DNA from: Palsa-461 sp963768185 | GTDB taxonomy: Bacteria > Actinomycetota > Acidimicrobiia > Acidimicrobiales > RAAP-2 | Reading direction: 5' to 3' | Assembly: GCA_963768185.1 (NCBI GenBank) | Contig: CAVYGS010000004.1 | Location: forward strand, 186,001-250,000 | DNA length: 64,000 nucleotides | Shown: piece by piece, positions 44,327-52,043 of the stretch | Numbering within the stretch: position 1 is the stretch's first letter | How the letters are laid out: each line of letters begins with the position of its first letter | Notes under the pieces: model-generated | Database searches by the model: none | What the model saw: the letters and a program-made list of their open reading frames with translations, nothing else | What the model was told of the DNA's origin: nothing | Position numbers and translations under genes: made by a program

Positions 44327-45771
44327 GTGCGCTGCCCGAACCCCGGCCGCCCCGGGTCCGCAAACCGACCGCGACCGCGTCCTTCGGCTCGTCCCGTCGA
44401 GAGAGCCACGACGCGTCGGGTTTCTACCGCCGGTTCGTCTCCCCCGAGTTGTCCGGCGACGACGAGGTGGTTCGGCCGAAGGCGGTCGATGTCATCTACC
44501 GGCACGACGCGCGGGATCTGGCGAAGGTGGAGTCCAACTCGATCGCGCTGGTCGTCACCTCGCCCCCGTATTTCGCCGGGAAGGAGTACGAGGAGAGCCT
44601 CGGCGAGAACGGCGTCCCGGCTACGTACTTCGAGTATCTCGACCTCCTGCGCGAGGTCTTCGCTGAGTGCAAGCGCGTGCTCGAGCCCGGAGGCCGCATC
44701 GCGGTCAACGTCGCGAACCTGGGGCGCCGCCCGTACCGATCCCTCGCCGGAGACGTCGCTGAGATCCTCCAGGAGTTGGGCCTCCTCTTGCGTGGTGAGA
44801 TCGTGTGGTGGAAGGGAAGAGCTGCCGGAGGCTCCTGCGCCTGGGGGACCTTCCAACGGCCGACGAACCCAGTCCTACGCGACGTCACCGAGCGGATCGT
44901 GATCGCCAGCAAGGGCCGTTTCGACCGCGCGATCAAACCCGAAGAGCGCGCCGCACGCGACCTTCCGGCCACCGCGACCATCTCACGTGACGAGTTCCTC
45001 GAGGCGACGACGGACCTGTGGGAGATGCCGCCGGAGAGCGCGACGAAAGTCGGCCATCCTGCCCCGTTCCCGGTTGAACTGCCGCTGCGGGTCATCGACC
45101 TGTTCACCTACGAGGGCGACGTTGTCCTCGACCCCTTCATCGGGTCTGGCACCACGGCGGTCGCCGCGATCCGAGCCGGGCGTCACTTCATCGGCTTCGA
45201 CACCGATGCCGACTACGTCGCGCGTTCGCGCGAACGGATCGGGCAGGAGCAGGCCAAGGCGCGCCATCGATCAGAGCGGGCAACCAACGTGCGGATCGAC
45301 CCGGGTAGACGAGGCGACGAGCCCGATCCCGTCCTGCGCGGACTGCACGACGGCGTGCTCGCCAAGGAGTTCGCCGGCACGCTGCTCGAGTCGAGCGGCT
45401 TCGACGAGGTCCGAGGCGATGTCAGGGTGCCGGGTTCGGGCATCGAGGTGCACCTGACGGCGAAGGACCGGACTGGCGGCGAGTGGGCCTTCGAGGTTGC
45501 TGGGGCGTTCACCGCCACCCGATCCGGACTAAAGCGCGCTGAGACGCTCTGGCGGTCGGTCGGCCGGGCCGCGGTGCTCAGCCAGGTGCGCCCGGAGACG
45601 CCGTTCGTGGTGCTCACGACAGACCGGCCGAACCGGACGAGCGCCGGCCATCACACCCTCGCCGCAGTCACCGGTCCGGGGCAGCCGATCCTCGATGTGA
45701 TCGAGATGCTGGCCCCCGCCGACCAGGCGCGCCTCGCGGAGTACACGCTGAGGGGTCGCCCGAAGCCCTGA
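44323..45771 (+). CDS. DNA methyltransferase with extra C-terminal domain
   Basis: A 482-residue beta-class amino-methyltransferase. Motif IV TSPPY is at residues 79-83 and motif I DPFIGSGTT at 269-277. Residues about 335-482 form an additional domain (KEFAGTLLESSGFDEV, then GIEVHLTAKDRTGGEWAFEVAGAF) of alpha/beta type whose WAFEVAG strand resembles the core strand of restriction-nuclease-like domains, although a Lys in the ExK position is not seen. The domain could recognise DNA or be a degenerate nuclease. The next gene starts one base after the stop. Confidence 0.85.
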   Translation: MSALPEPRPPRVRKPTATASFGSSRRESHDASGFYRRFVSPELSGDDEVVRPKAVDVIYRHDARDLAKVESNSIALVVTSPPYFAGKEYEESLGENGVPATYFEYLDLLREVFAECKRVLEPGGRIAVNVANLGRRPYRSLAGDVAEILQELGLLLRGEIVWWKGRAAGGSCAWGTFQRPTNPVLRDVTERIVIASKGRFDRAIKPEERAARDLPATATISRDEFLEATTDLWEMPPESATKVGHPAPFPVELPLRVIDLFTYEGDVVLDPFIGSGTTAVAAIRAGRHFIGFDTDADYVARSRERIGQEQAKARHRSERATNVRIDPGRRGDEPDPVLRGLHDGVLAKEFAGTLLESSGFDEVRGDVRVPGSGIEVHLTAKDRTGGEWAFEVAGAFTATRSGLKRAETLWRSVGRAAVLSQVRPETPFVVLTTDRPNRTSAGHHTLAAVTGPGQPILDVIEMLAPADQARLAEYTLRGRPKP

Positions 45772-45772
45772 C

Positions 45773-46762
45773 ATGCCCTCGGAGCGCACCTTCGTCACCG
45801 AGCTCGCGACCGGACTCGGCATGTTCGGCCACGACGACGTCGAGACCGTGATGGCCAGGCGGCCCGAGTCCTTCGTGCTCGACGCGGCCGACTGGGATCG
45901 CCTCTCGGCGCTCTGGGCCCAGCACCGCTACGGCGGCGAGTTCGTCGCCGGTTTCCTGAACGGGCGAGCGTTCCTCGAGGCGCCCGACGCGCTCAACGGC
46001 CGTCGTCCACGCGTCGTCGAGTGGACCGGCGGGCGCCGGCCGCCAGGCGACGAGGTCGTGCCGTCGGACCTCCGGGTCGACCACGTCTACCTCGTCAGTT
46101 GCAAGTACTTGTCGGGGATCCTCCACAACCCCAGTCCCGCCCGGCTCGTCGACGGCCTGCTGAGCCAGGCACCGGTGGACGACGCCCGCGACTGGTACGA
46201 GCGCGTCGCACCGCACGAGTACCAGGACCTCTACGAGCTCTGTGCTGCGATTGAGCCGTCGCTCCCCGCCGAGGCGACTCAGCTCACCAAGCCACAACGG
46301 CGCCGGCTCGCGATCGGCCTCGCCGACGGCTGGCCGGCGCATGGCATCGAGGCCTACGAGCGTCTTTGCAAGGCGGTCTCGGTCCGCACAGCGGAGCGCT
46401 GGGCCGACACGATCGCGCGGGCCAACCAGGAGATCGTCGTGTGGCGGCTGCTGCGCATCGGTTCGGCCCCGTACTTCGTGCTCGGGACGAACCGCTCCGG
46501 ACCCATGCGGCTGCGCATCGACACCCCGTGGGACTGGCGGCAGCGTTTTTGCCTGAAGCGCATCGACGTGGACGCGCAGGCTGGCGGCCAGCCGCGCGTG
46601 GGTTGGAGCGTCCACTACGAGATGCGGGACACCGGAGAGGAGCGTCTGGTGCGCGGCCACGTCGAGATCCGCTGGAGCCACGGCCGCTTCTCCCAGCCGC
46701 CCGAGGCCAAGGTGTACCTGGACTCGCGCCACGGCGACGTGCCCGGATACCACCCCCTATAG
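45773..46762 (+). CDS. Putative restriction endonuclease partner
   Basis: A 329-residue protein starting one base after the methylase stop. The segment RPRVVEWTGGR and, twenty residues later, VDHVYLVSCKYLSG puts Asp 103 and the SCK at 109-111 in a nuclease-like arrangement where Ser or Cys stands for the usual Glu of (D/E)xK. A tail of beta strands follows. Gene order with an RHH regulator and a methyltransferase suggests a type II restriction enzyme, but the catalytic motif is not canonical and the family is not recognised. Confidence 0.6.
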   Translation: MPSERTFVTELATGLGMFGHDDVETVMARRPESFVLDAADWDRLSALWAQHRYGGEFVAGFLNGRAFLEAPDALNGRRPRVVEWTGGRRPPGDEVVPSDLRVDHVYLVSCKYLSGILHNPSPARLVDGLLSQAPVDDARDWYERVAPHEYQDLYELCAAIEPSLPAEATQLTKPQRRRLAIGLADGWPAHGIEAYERLCKAVSVRTAERWADTIARANQEIVVWRLLRIGSAPYFVLGTNRSGPMRLRIDTPWDWRQRFCLKRIDVDAQAGGQPRVGWSVHYEMRDTGEERLVRGHVEIRWSHGRFSQPPEAKVYLDSRHGDVPGYHPL

Positions 46763-46795
46763 CCTCCCCGAGGGGCCGGACCGAGGGGGCGCCCG

Positions 46796-48232
46796 ATGGT
46801 GCAGATGCGCTACGGCACGAGCAAGGCGCGTTGGGTGCTGCTCGCGACGGTGCTCGGCTCGGGCATGGTGTTCCTCGACGGGACGGTCGTGAACATTGCG
46901 GTGCCGGTCATCGGACGCGACCTGCACGCAGGGATCTCGGGCGTCCAGTGGGTGCTCGACGCGTACCTCGTCGTCCTCTCCGCCCTTCTGCTTCTCGGCG
47001 GGAGCCTCGGGGACCGCTACGGGCGCCGGCGCATCTTTGTGATCGGCCTCGGTGCCTTCACAGCGTCCTCCGTGTTGTGCGGGTTCGCGCCGGATCTCGG
47101 CTTCCTGATTGCGGCGCGTGCACTCGAGGGCGTCGGCGGCGCATTGCTCGTCCCCGGGAGTCTGGCGATTCTCTCATCCGTCTTCGAGGAGCAGGACCGG
47201 CGGCGGGCCATCGGGGCCTGGTCGGGGTTGGCCGGGATCTCGACCGCGATCGCGCCGTTGGTCGGCGGGTGGCTGACCGACTCGGTGAGCTGGCGCGCCA
47301 TCTTCTTCCTGAACGTCCCGCTCGCGGTTGGCACCCTGGTCGCGCTGCGACATGTGCCCGAGACCCGTGACGAGGACGCGAGCGGGCGCCCCGATGTCTC
47401 GGGCGCGATCCTGGTGGCGCTCGCGTTGGGTGCCATGACGGCCGGCCTGATCGACAAGGTGTGGTGGCTGGAGGGCGTTGCCGCCGTCCTGCTGCTCGTC
47501 TTCATCCTCGTCGAACGGCGGATGGCCCACCCCTTGCTCCCGCTCGAGGTCTTCGCCTCGCGCCAGTTCACTGGCGCGAACCTCACGACGCTGGCCGTCT
47601 ACGGGGCGCTGGGCGGGGTCTTGTTCCTCGTCGTGCTCAACCTGGAGCTGGTCATGGGCTACTCGGCGGTCCAGGCGGGCTCCTCGCTCCTGCCGATCAC
47701 CGCGCTCATGCTGGTCCTGTCACCCCGAATGGGTCAGCTGAGCCAGCGAATCGGGCCCCGGATCCCGATGACGGTCGGACCGCTCGTGGTCGCAGCGGGC
47801 ACCTTTCTCTTCGCGCGGGCGACGCCGGGCCACTCCTACGTCGACGGGGTGTTGCCGGCCGTGGTCGTCTTCGGCCTCGGGCTCGCCATCACCGTCGGAC
47901 CACTCACCGGGACGGTCCTCGCCGCGGTGGAGGAGCGCCACGTCGGCGTCGCCTCCGGCGTCAATAACTCGGTGTCACGGGTGGCCGGCCTGATCACTGT
48001 GGCGCTTCTTCCCGCGGTCACTCACATGGGCACCAGGCTCGACCGGACCGGGGTCGCGCACGGGTACCACGAGGCGATGGTCGTGAGCGCGGTCCTCGCC
48101 GCGGTGGGCGGGGTGATCGCGCTGGCGACGATCAGCTCGTCGGTCGGCGTCACTCCGACGATGCAGTCGGCGCTGCAGCCGTGTATCGACCCCTGCCGGG
48201 CCGAGACGGTCGCCGGCGAACCGGCGGCGTAG
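46796..48232 (+). CDS. MFS multidrug exporter, DHA2 (EmrB/QacA) type
   Basis: A 478-residue 14-helix proton antiporter. The N-terminal signature reads FLDGTVVNIAVPVIG, motif A reads GGSLGDRYGRRRIF, motif C reads GLAGISTAIAPLVGG. The length and helix pattern fit QacA-type exporters. The first codon is ATG or GTG at 46796-46800; the first eight residues are variable. It follows the putative nuclease gene by 33 bases and ends in a hairpin. The substrate is unknown. It is a second DHA2 pump beside that at 28211. Confidence 0.9.
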   Translation: MVQMRYGTSKARWVLLATVLGSGMVFLDGTVVNIAVPVIGRDLHAGISGVQWVLDAYLVVLSALLLLGGSLGDRYGRRRIFVIGLGAFTASSVLCGFAPDLGFLIAARALEGVGGALLVPGSLAILSSVFEEQDRRRAIGAWSGLAGISTAIAPLVGGWLTDSVSWRAIFFLNVPLAVGTLVALRHVPETRDEDASGRPDVSGAILVALALGAMTAGLIDKVWWLEGVAAVLLLVFILVERRMAHPLLPLEVFASRQFTGANLTTLAVYGALGGVLFLVVLNLELVMGYSAVQAGSSLLPITALMLVLSPRMGQLSQRIGPRIPMTVGPLVVAAGTFLFARATPGHSYVDGVLPAVVVFGLGLAITVGPLTGTVLAAVEERHVGVASGVNNSVSRVAGLITVALLPAVTHMGTRLDRTGVAHGYHEAMVVSAVLAAVGGVIALATISSSVGVTPTMQSALQPCIDPCRAETVAGEPAA

Positions 48233-48240
48233 GGGACCGA

Positions 48241-48275
48241 AAACCCCTCCCGGCGTCTGACTTCGGGGTTTTTGT
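48241..48275 (+). terminator. Hairpin after the MFS gene
   Basis: AAAACCCC and GGGGTTTT pair across a 17-base loop and are followed by T residues. It probably ends the restriction-MFS transcription unit. Confidence 0.6.
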
Positions 48276-48345
48276 CGTTTCGGATTTCGGCCAGACCGCC
48301 CTGACCAGCGCAAACGCGACTTGCTTCGGTTCGTTACCTACGAGA

Positions 48346-48360
48346 TACTGGATTCCAGTA
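48346..48360. promoter_or_regulatory. Palindrome upstream of the winged-helix gene
   Basis: TACTGGA-T-TCCAGTA is a perfect 7+1+7 palindrome ending 17 bases before the GTG start. It overlaps the expected promoter and is a likely autoregulatory operator. Confidence 0.5.
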
Positions 48361-48376
48361 AGTAGGGGGTTTCAGA

Positions 48377-48766
48377 GTGTCGGATCTGGTCGAGGAGTAC
48401 GGCGAATCGCTGTTCGGGCGCCGCCTGCGGCTGCGCGTCCTGCTCTGGGTCCTCGCCACGGCAGAGATCTTCAACCAGACCCAGGCGGCCCGGGGCGTCG
48501 ACTACGGCTCGGTGGGTGAGGTGGCCAAAGAGCTCGAGCGCCTGGTGAAGCTCGGCATGCTGCGCAAGTACGCGCGGCTCCCTGCGGTCGGCCCCCAGCG
48601 CTACGCACGCGAGGAGGGCCACCCGATGTGGGGCGCCATCGCGGCGGTGCACTCCGCCCTGGAACAGGTGCCGCAGTGGAGGCCGGGTGCTGGTGGCCTC
48701 CACGGGATCGGCGCCGAGCGGCCGGACGCCCCCATCGAGGACATCCGCCGGGGCCACAACGTCTAG
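48377..48766 (+). CDS. Winged-helix DNA-binding protein
   Basis: A 129-residue soluble protein. Residues about 20-75 form a three-helix winged-helix unit (RVLLWVLATAEIFNQTQAA, then SVGEVAKELERLVKLGMLRK). The tail is Gly- and acid-rich. GTG at 48377 follows AGGGGG by seven bases. A perfect palindrome lies just upstream, so it probably regulates itself. The ligand and target genes are unknown. It converges on the toxin-antitoxin pair. Confidence 0.65.
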   Translation: MSDLVEEYGESLFGRRLRLRVLLWVLATAEIFNQTQAARGVDYGSVGEVAKELERLVKLGMLRKYARLPAVGPQRYAREEGHPMWGAIAAVHSALEQVPQWRPGAGGLHGIGAERPDAPIEDIRRGHNV

Positions 48767-48789
48767 CCCTCGACCGTTGAGCCGGCATC

Positions 48790-49149
48790 TCATTGGAGCC
48801 AGTGCACCCAGTCCTTCGGATGGGCGGGCGGTGCGTCGAGGACCGCGCTGAGCGCGGCGACGAGGTTCTCGGGGTAGGCCGCGCTGCCCCGGTGGAACCG
48901 TCGGGGCGACGTGAAGATCACGCCGGCGTGCCCGTCGCCGCGGACCACCCACGCCCGCACGATGCGGTCGAAGTCCTTCACGTTCTCGGTGACGAGCGTT
49001 CGCTCCTCAGCGGCGGCATGCCGAAGCAGCTCCTCGTCGGCCATCGTTGCCAACTCGGGCAGATCGGCTGCCGCCACGACGTCGTGGCCGTTCTGGCGGA
49101 GACGGTCGGCGGCGATCGGGGAGTGGTGCACGTCGAGGAGGAGCCTCAC
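48790..49149 (-). CDS. DUF5615 PIN-like toxin
   Basis: A 119-residue protein starting at GTG 49149, four bases overlapping the antitoxin stop (GTGA). RLLLDVHHSPIAADRLRQNG is the first acidic segment (DVxxSP) and DEELLRHAAAEERTLVTENVKDFDR holds the later acidic residues of the PIN-like nuclease fold. DUF5615 proteins pair with DUF433 antitoxins in VapBC-like modules and are thought to cut RNA. The longer upstream frame in this phase is a shadow of the antitoxin. Confidence 0.82.
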   Translation of the reverse strand: MRLLLDVHHSPIAADRLRQNGHDVVAAADLPELATMADEELLRHAAAEERTLVTENVKDFDRIVRAWVVRGDGHAGVIFTSPRRFHRGSAAYPENLVAALSAVLDAPPAHPKDWVHWLQ

Positions 49150-49571
49150 CGCGCCAGGAGGTCCAGGCGGCGGCGCCACGCCGCCTCTGCTGCATCGTTT
49201 GCCGCGAGGTTGGCGGCCAGCTCGTCGTCGATCTCGTCGGTGAAGTCGGCGTAGTAGTCCAACGCTGCGCCGATCTGCCCGGGGGTCAGCCCGAAGATGT
49301 CGGCGGCACGTTCGACCCGAGCTTCGGCTGGGACGTCGCCGCCCGCGAGTCCGCCAATGACCTCCCACACATCCGGACCCCCAGCGAGCCCGGCCCGCCG
49401 ACCCGACGGTCCGTCCCGGAAGACGACGAGGGGGTGATGGCGTGTCCGAAGGCCCTCCTCGATCAGTTCCTCAGCGATCGCCGACGAGGAGACGTTGCGG
49501 GCCCGGGCCTCGGCCTTGAGCCGTTCGAGGACCCCGGCGCGGCGGAAGCGAATCGACATAGGAGTCGGCAT
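49146..49571 (-). CDS. Antitoxin of a DUF433-like module
   Basis: A 141-residue protein. The start MPTPMSIRFRRAGVLERLKAE opens with a ribbon-helix-helix-like DNA-binding part (VSSSAIAEELIEEGL). The middle (GGPDVWEVIGGL and ADIFGLTPGQIGAALDYY) is the DUF433-type region that neutralises the toxin. Two starts are possible: ATG 49571, inside a 35-bp palindrome, or ATG 49559. No ribosome site is visible. The toxin follows with a 4-base overlap. The pair probably represses its own promoter. Confidence 0.8.
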   Translation of the reverse strand: MPTPMSIRFRRAGVLERLKAEARARNVSSSAIAEELIEEGLRTRHHPLVVFRDGPSGRRAGLAGGPDVWEVIGGLAGGDVPAEARVERAADIFGLTPGQIGAALDYYADFTDEIDDELAANLAANDAAEAAWRRRLDLLAR

Positions 49572-49596
49572 AACTACATTGTAGTCATGCCGACTC
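49562..49596. promoter_or_regulatory. 35-bp near-perfect palindrome at the antitoxin start
   Basis: The arms are GAGTCGGCAT at the left and ATGCCGACTC at the right, flanking ACTACA-T-TGTAGT (49573-49585). Only the single bases beside the inner arms fail to pair. The antitoxin ATG 49571 lies inside it, so binding would block both transcription and translation. Confidence 0.7.
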
Positions 49597-49729
49597 AACG
49601 AGCGTCCAAGGGCGAGTGCCGGAGGAGTGGCGAGCGCTCCCGCCGACTACTGGTCGGAAGATGGCAATCGGGCGCTTCGGATCTGCACGAGGCGCGGATG
49701 TGACCTTGCCTGCTCAGCCGGGCCACGCG

Positions 49730-50278
49730 TTACTTGACGCGACCCTCCGAGGAACGGAGCAAGATCTCATCCACGGTTTCGGCGGGCGTCTGGTCCGACG
49801 TGTCGAGCCACAGGCCGATCCTGGGCGTCGTTGACTCGAATGCTGAGGCGAGGGACTCGACGTCCCAGCCGTCGACGTATCCGCTCTTTGCGCGCATCTG
49901 TTCCCGAGCGGTGATCACATCGGGGCGGGGCGCGAGCACCACGGCGAACAGCGGAGAGATCTCCAGAAGGTCGACGATCTCGGTCAGCGCCTGACCCACG
50001 TAGATGTCCTGGAGGACAACGGTAAAGCCATCTCCCCAGTACGTGTTGGCCGTGGTCGCGGCCAGCCGCCGGCGGAGCTCGAGCTGACGGACGGCCTCCG
50101 GTCCGAGGTTTGGCGAGATGGGGTCCCGACCGGTCACGATCATCTTTCGAAAGACGTCGCCTCTTACATGAACCCCACGTTCAAAGCGGCGAGCGAGCAG
50201 GTCGGCAACCGTTGACTTCCCGGCGGCCATGACCCCCGTGACGACGAACCCCGCCGAGTCACGCAGAGAATCCTCCAC
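49730..50278 (-). CDS. P-loop kinase-like ATPase
   Basis: A 182-residue protein with the Walker A motif GVMAAGKST at residues 15-23 and VRGDVFRKM, as in small AAA/zeta-type nucleotide kinases. Strands VVLQDIYVG and FAVVLAPRPDVI complete the P-loop fold. Close relatives phosphorylate small molecules such as antibiotics or sugars, but no specific residue decides the substrate. It lies between the toxin-antitoxin pair and tRNA-Pro. Confidence 0.75.
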   Translation of the reverse strand: MEDSLRDSAGFVVTGVMAAGKSTVADLLARRFERGVHVRGDVFRKMIVTGRDPISPNLGPEAVRQLELRRRLAATTANTYWGDGFTVVLQDIYVGQALTEIVDLLEISPLFAVVLAPRPDVITAREQMRAKSGYVDGWDVESLASAFESTTPRIGLWLDTSDQTPAETVDEILLRSSEGRVK

Positions 50279-50437
50279 GCAAACGATTGTCCCTCAGCGG
50301 AGCGTGTGCCGGGTTGGTGCGATGTGAGCACGGCGTGTGAGGGGACATCGTGTCGGCACAGGCGCTTCGCCTGCGTCCCCGGTGTCGAGATCGGCGAGGT
50401 GAGGGAAGTCCACAACGTCGTGATCAAGAAGTAACGA

Positions 50438-50464
50438 GAAAGCACCCATCTGCTGGGTGCTTTC
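50438..50464 (-). terminator. Terminator after tRNA-Pro
   Basis: GAAAGCACCCA and TGGGTGCTTTC form an 11-bp stem with a 5-base loop 35 bases beyond the tRNA 3' end, with T-rich sequence on the minus strand. Confidence 0.7.
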
Positions 50465-50498
50465 GGGCGAAGTGCAATCCGAAGTGCCACTCGGAGGG

Positions 50499-50573
50499 TC
50501 GGGCTGCCCGGATTTGAACCGGGGACCTCTGCGTCCCGAACGCAGCGCGCTAACCAAACTGCGCCACAGCCCG
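50499..50573 (-). tRNA. tRNA-Pro (CGG anticodon)
   Basis: A complete tRNA on the minus strand: acceptor CGGGCTG pairing with CAGCCCG, anticodon arm CTGCGTTCGGGACGCAG with CGG, and T-arm CCCCGGTTCAAATCCGGG. CCA is not encoded. Confidence 0.97.
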
Positions 50574-50605
50574 CTGCGGGTCGTTTGCCCGGCGGAGCGG
50601 TCAGA

Positions 50606-51577
50606 CTACTCCAGGGTGCCCGGGCGCTCCGAGGCCGCGACCCGGTCCGACCCGGCGCTCAGCGTGCCCTCCCCGGTGTCGCCGCCCTCGCCTGGCGCGG
50701 TCTCGTCCGTGTCGTGACCTCCGGCCGGAGTCCGGTGCTTGGCCAGCACCTTTGCGATCCGGCGTTTCTCGAGCTCGACGACGCGCAGCTCCCAGCCGTC
50801 GACGGAGAGGTGCTCGCCCTCGACCGGGATGTGACCGAAACCGTCGAAGAGGAACCCACCGATGGTCACGTACTCGCCCTCGGGCAGCTCGATCCCGAGG
50901 CGGTCATGCACGTCGTCGACGCTGGTGCGCCCGTCGATCAGCCATCGGTTGACGTCCACGCGCACGATCTCTGGTCCCTCGTCCTCATCGAACTCGTCGT
51001 GCAGCTGTCCCACGAGCGGCTCGATGAGATCCTTCACGGTGAGGACGCCAGCGACCCCGCCATACTCGTCGACGACGACGGCGAAGGCCCGGTGGAGCTG
51101 GCGCATCTCGGCGAGCACGTCGAGCACCTGGCGGGTCTCCGGCACCACGTGGGGCTGGCGGATGCGCCGGGAGATGTCGAGCGGCGAGCGCTCGGTCAAG
51201 TCGCCGGCCAGCCGGCGTGGGGCGGCCCGGAACAGGTCGTTCACGAACAGGACGCCGACGAGGTCGTCGAGGTCGTCGACGACGACCGGGAAGCAGCTGT
51301 GCCCGGACTCGCGCACCGCCGCGATGACGTCGTCGGCGGTGACCGGGATCGAGAGCGCCACCACGTCGACGCGAGGCGTCATGACCTCGCGCACCTCCAT
51401 GTCGCGCAGGTCGGCCAGTCGTTCGATGATCTGGCGCTCCTGCTCGGTCGCCCCCTGGTTGTGGCGGTGGCGCCCGGAGCGAGCGTGGTCGCGGCTCCCG
51501 GCCCGCCGGCGTCTGGCCCACGGCCAGCGTCCCTCCTCGTGTGCTTCTGGTGGAGGTTGGGCGCCCGGCCCGCTCAC
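50606..51577 (-). CDS. CNNM/HlyC-type CBS-domain protein (CorC-like)
   Basis: A 323-residue protein with paired CBS domains (VREVMTPRVDVVALS and VDEYGGVAGVLTVKDLIE) and a C-terminal CorC_HlyC transporter-associated domain (ELPEGEYVTIGGFLFDGFGHIP). The N-terminal membrane DUF21 domain of full-length CNNM proteins is absent, so it is the soluble CorC-like form, likely tied to magnesium or cobalt efflux. GTG 51577 starts two bases after the stop of the response regulator. Confidence 0.85.
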   Translation of the reverse strand: MSGPGAQPPPEAHEEGRWPWARRRRAGSRDHARSGRHRHNQGATEQERQIIERLADLRDMEVREVMTPRVDVVALSIPVTADDVIAAVRESGHSCFPVVVDDLDDLVGVLFVNDLFRAAPRRLAGDLTERSPLDISRRIRQPHVVPETRQVLDVLAEMRQLHRAFAVVVDEYGGVAGVLTVKDLIEPLVGQLHDEFDEDEGPEIVRVDVNRWLIDGRTSVDDVHDRLGIELPEGEYVTIGGFLFDGFGHIPVEGEHLSVDGWELRVVELEKRRIAKVLAKHRTPAGGHDTDETAPGEGGDTGEGTLSAGSDRVAASERPGTLE

Positions 51578-51578
51578 G

Positions 51579-52034
51579 TCAGCCGCCCGCTGCTGCGGGT
51601 TCGAGCGGATAGCGGTCCCCGTCGACGAGGACGGGCACCGGTTGATAGGAGTCGTCGAAGTACTCGCCGCCATCGAGGATCTTCCGGATGGCGCGGCGGA
51701 GCCGCAGGGGGTCCAGCGGCTTGACCAGCCAGCCCTCGGCGCCCGAGCGACGCGCCAGGTGCACGTCGGGTCGCCGGTCGAGGAGCATGAGGACCGGGAT
51801 GTGGGGGAGATCGTCGTAGGACTCCTGGAGGCGCAGCTCGAGGCACACCGCCATCCCGCCCATGTTCCCCATCTGTAGGTCCACGACGACGAGGTCGGGT
51901 GCGCTCTCCCGGGCCGAGCGGATCACCTCGACGCCCGAGCTGACCTCGCGGATCTGGATGTCCGGCCCCGCCGCCACCGCCGCCACCTCCTTGCGGAGGA
52001 AGGCGGCGTCGCTCGCGACGACGATGGTGGACAC
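51579..52034 (-). CDS. Receiver-only response regulator
   Basis: A 151-residue CheY-like receiver. ASDAAFL holds the acidic pair region, DLVVVDLQMGNMGG the phospho-acceptor Asp near residue 52, and VLMLLDRRP and WLVKPLDPLRLRRA the Thr and Lys regions, with Lys present. The Asp signature is intact. A C-terminal extension of about 30 residues has no known domain. It lies in a minus-strand run with ArsA-type and CBS genes. Confidence 0.82.
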   Translation of the reverse strand: MSTIVVASDAAFLRKEVAAVAAGPDIQIREVSSGVEVIRSARESAPDLVVVDLQMGNMGGMAVCLELRLQESYDDLPHIPVLMLLDRRPDVHLARRSGAEGWLVKPLDPLRLRRAIRKILDGGEYFDDSYQPVPVLVDGDRYPLEPAAAGG

Positions 52035-52043
52035 GGGAGCAGG

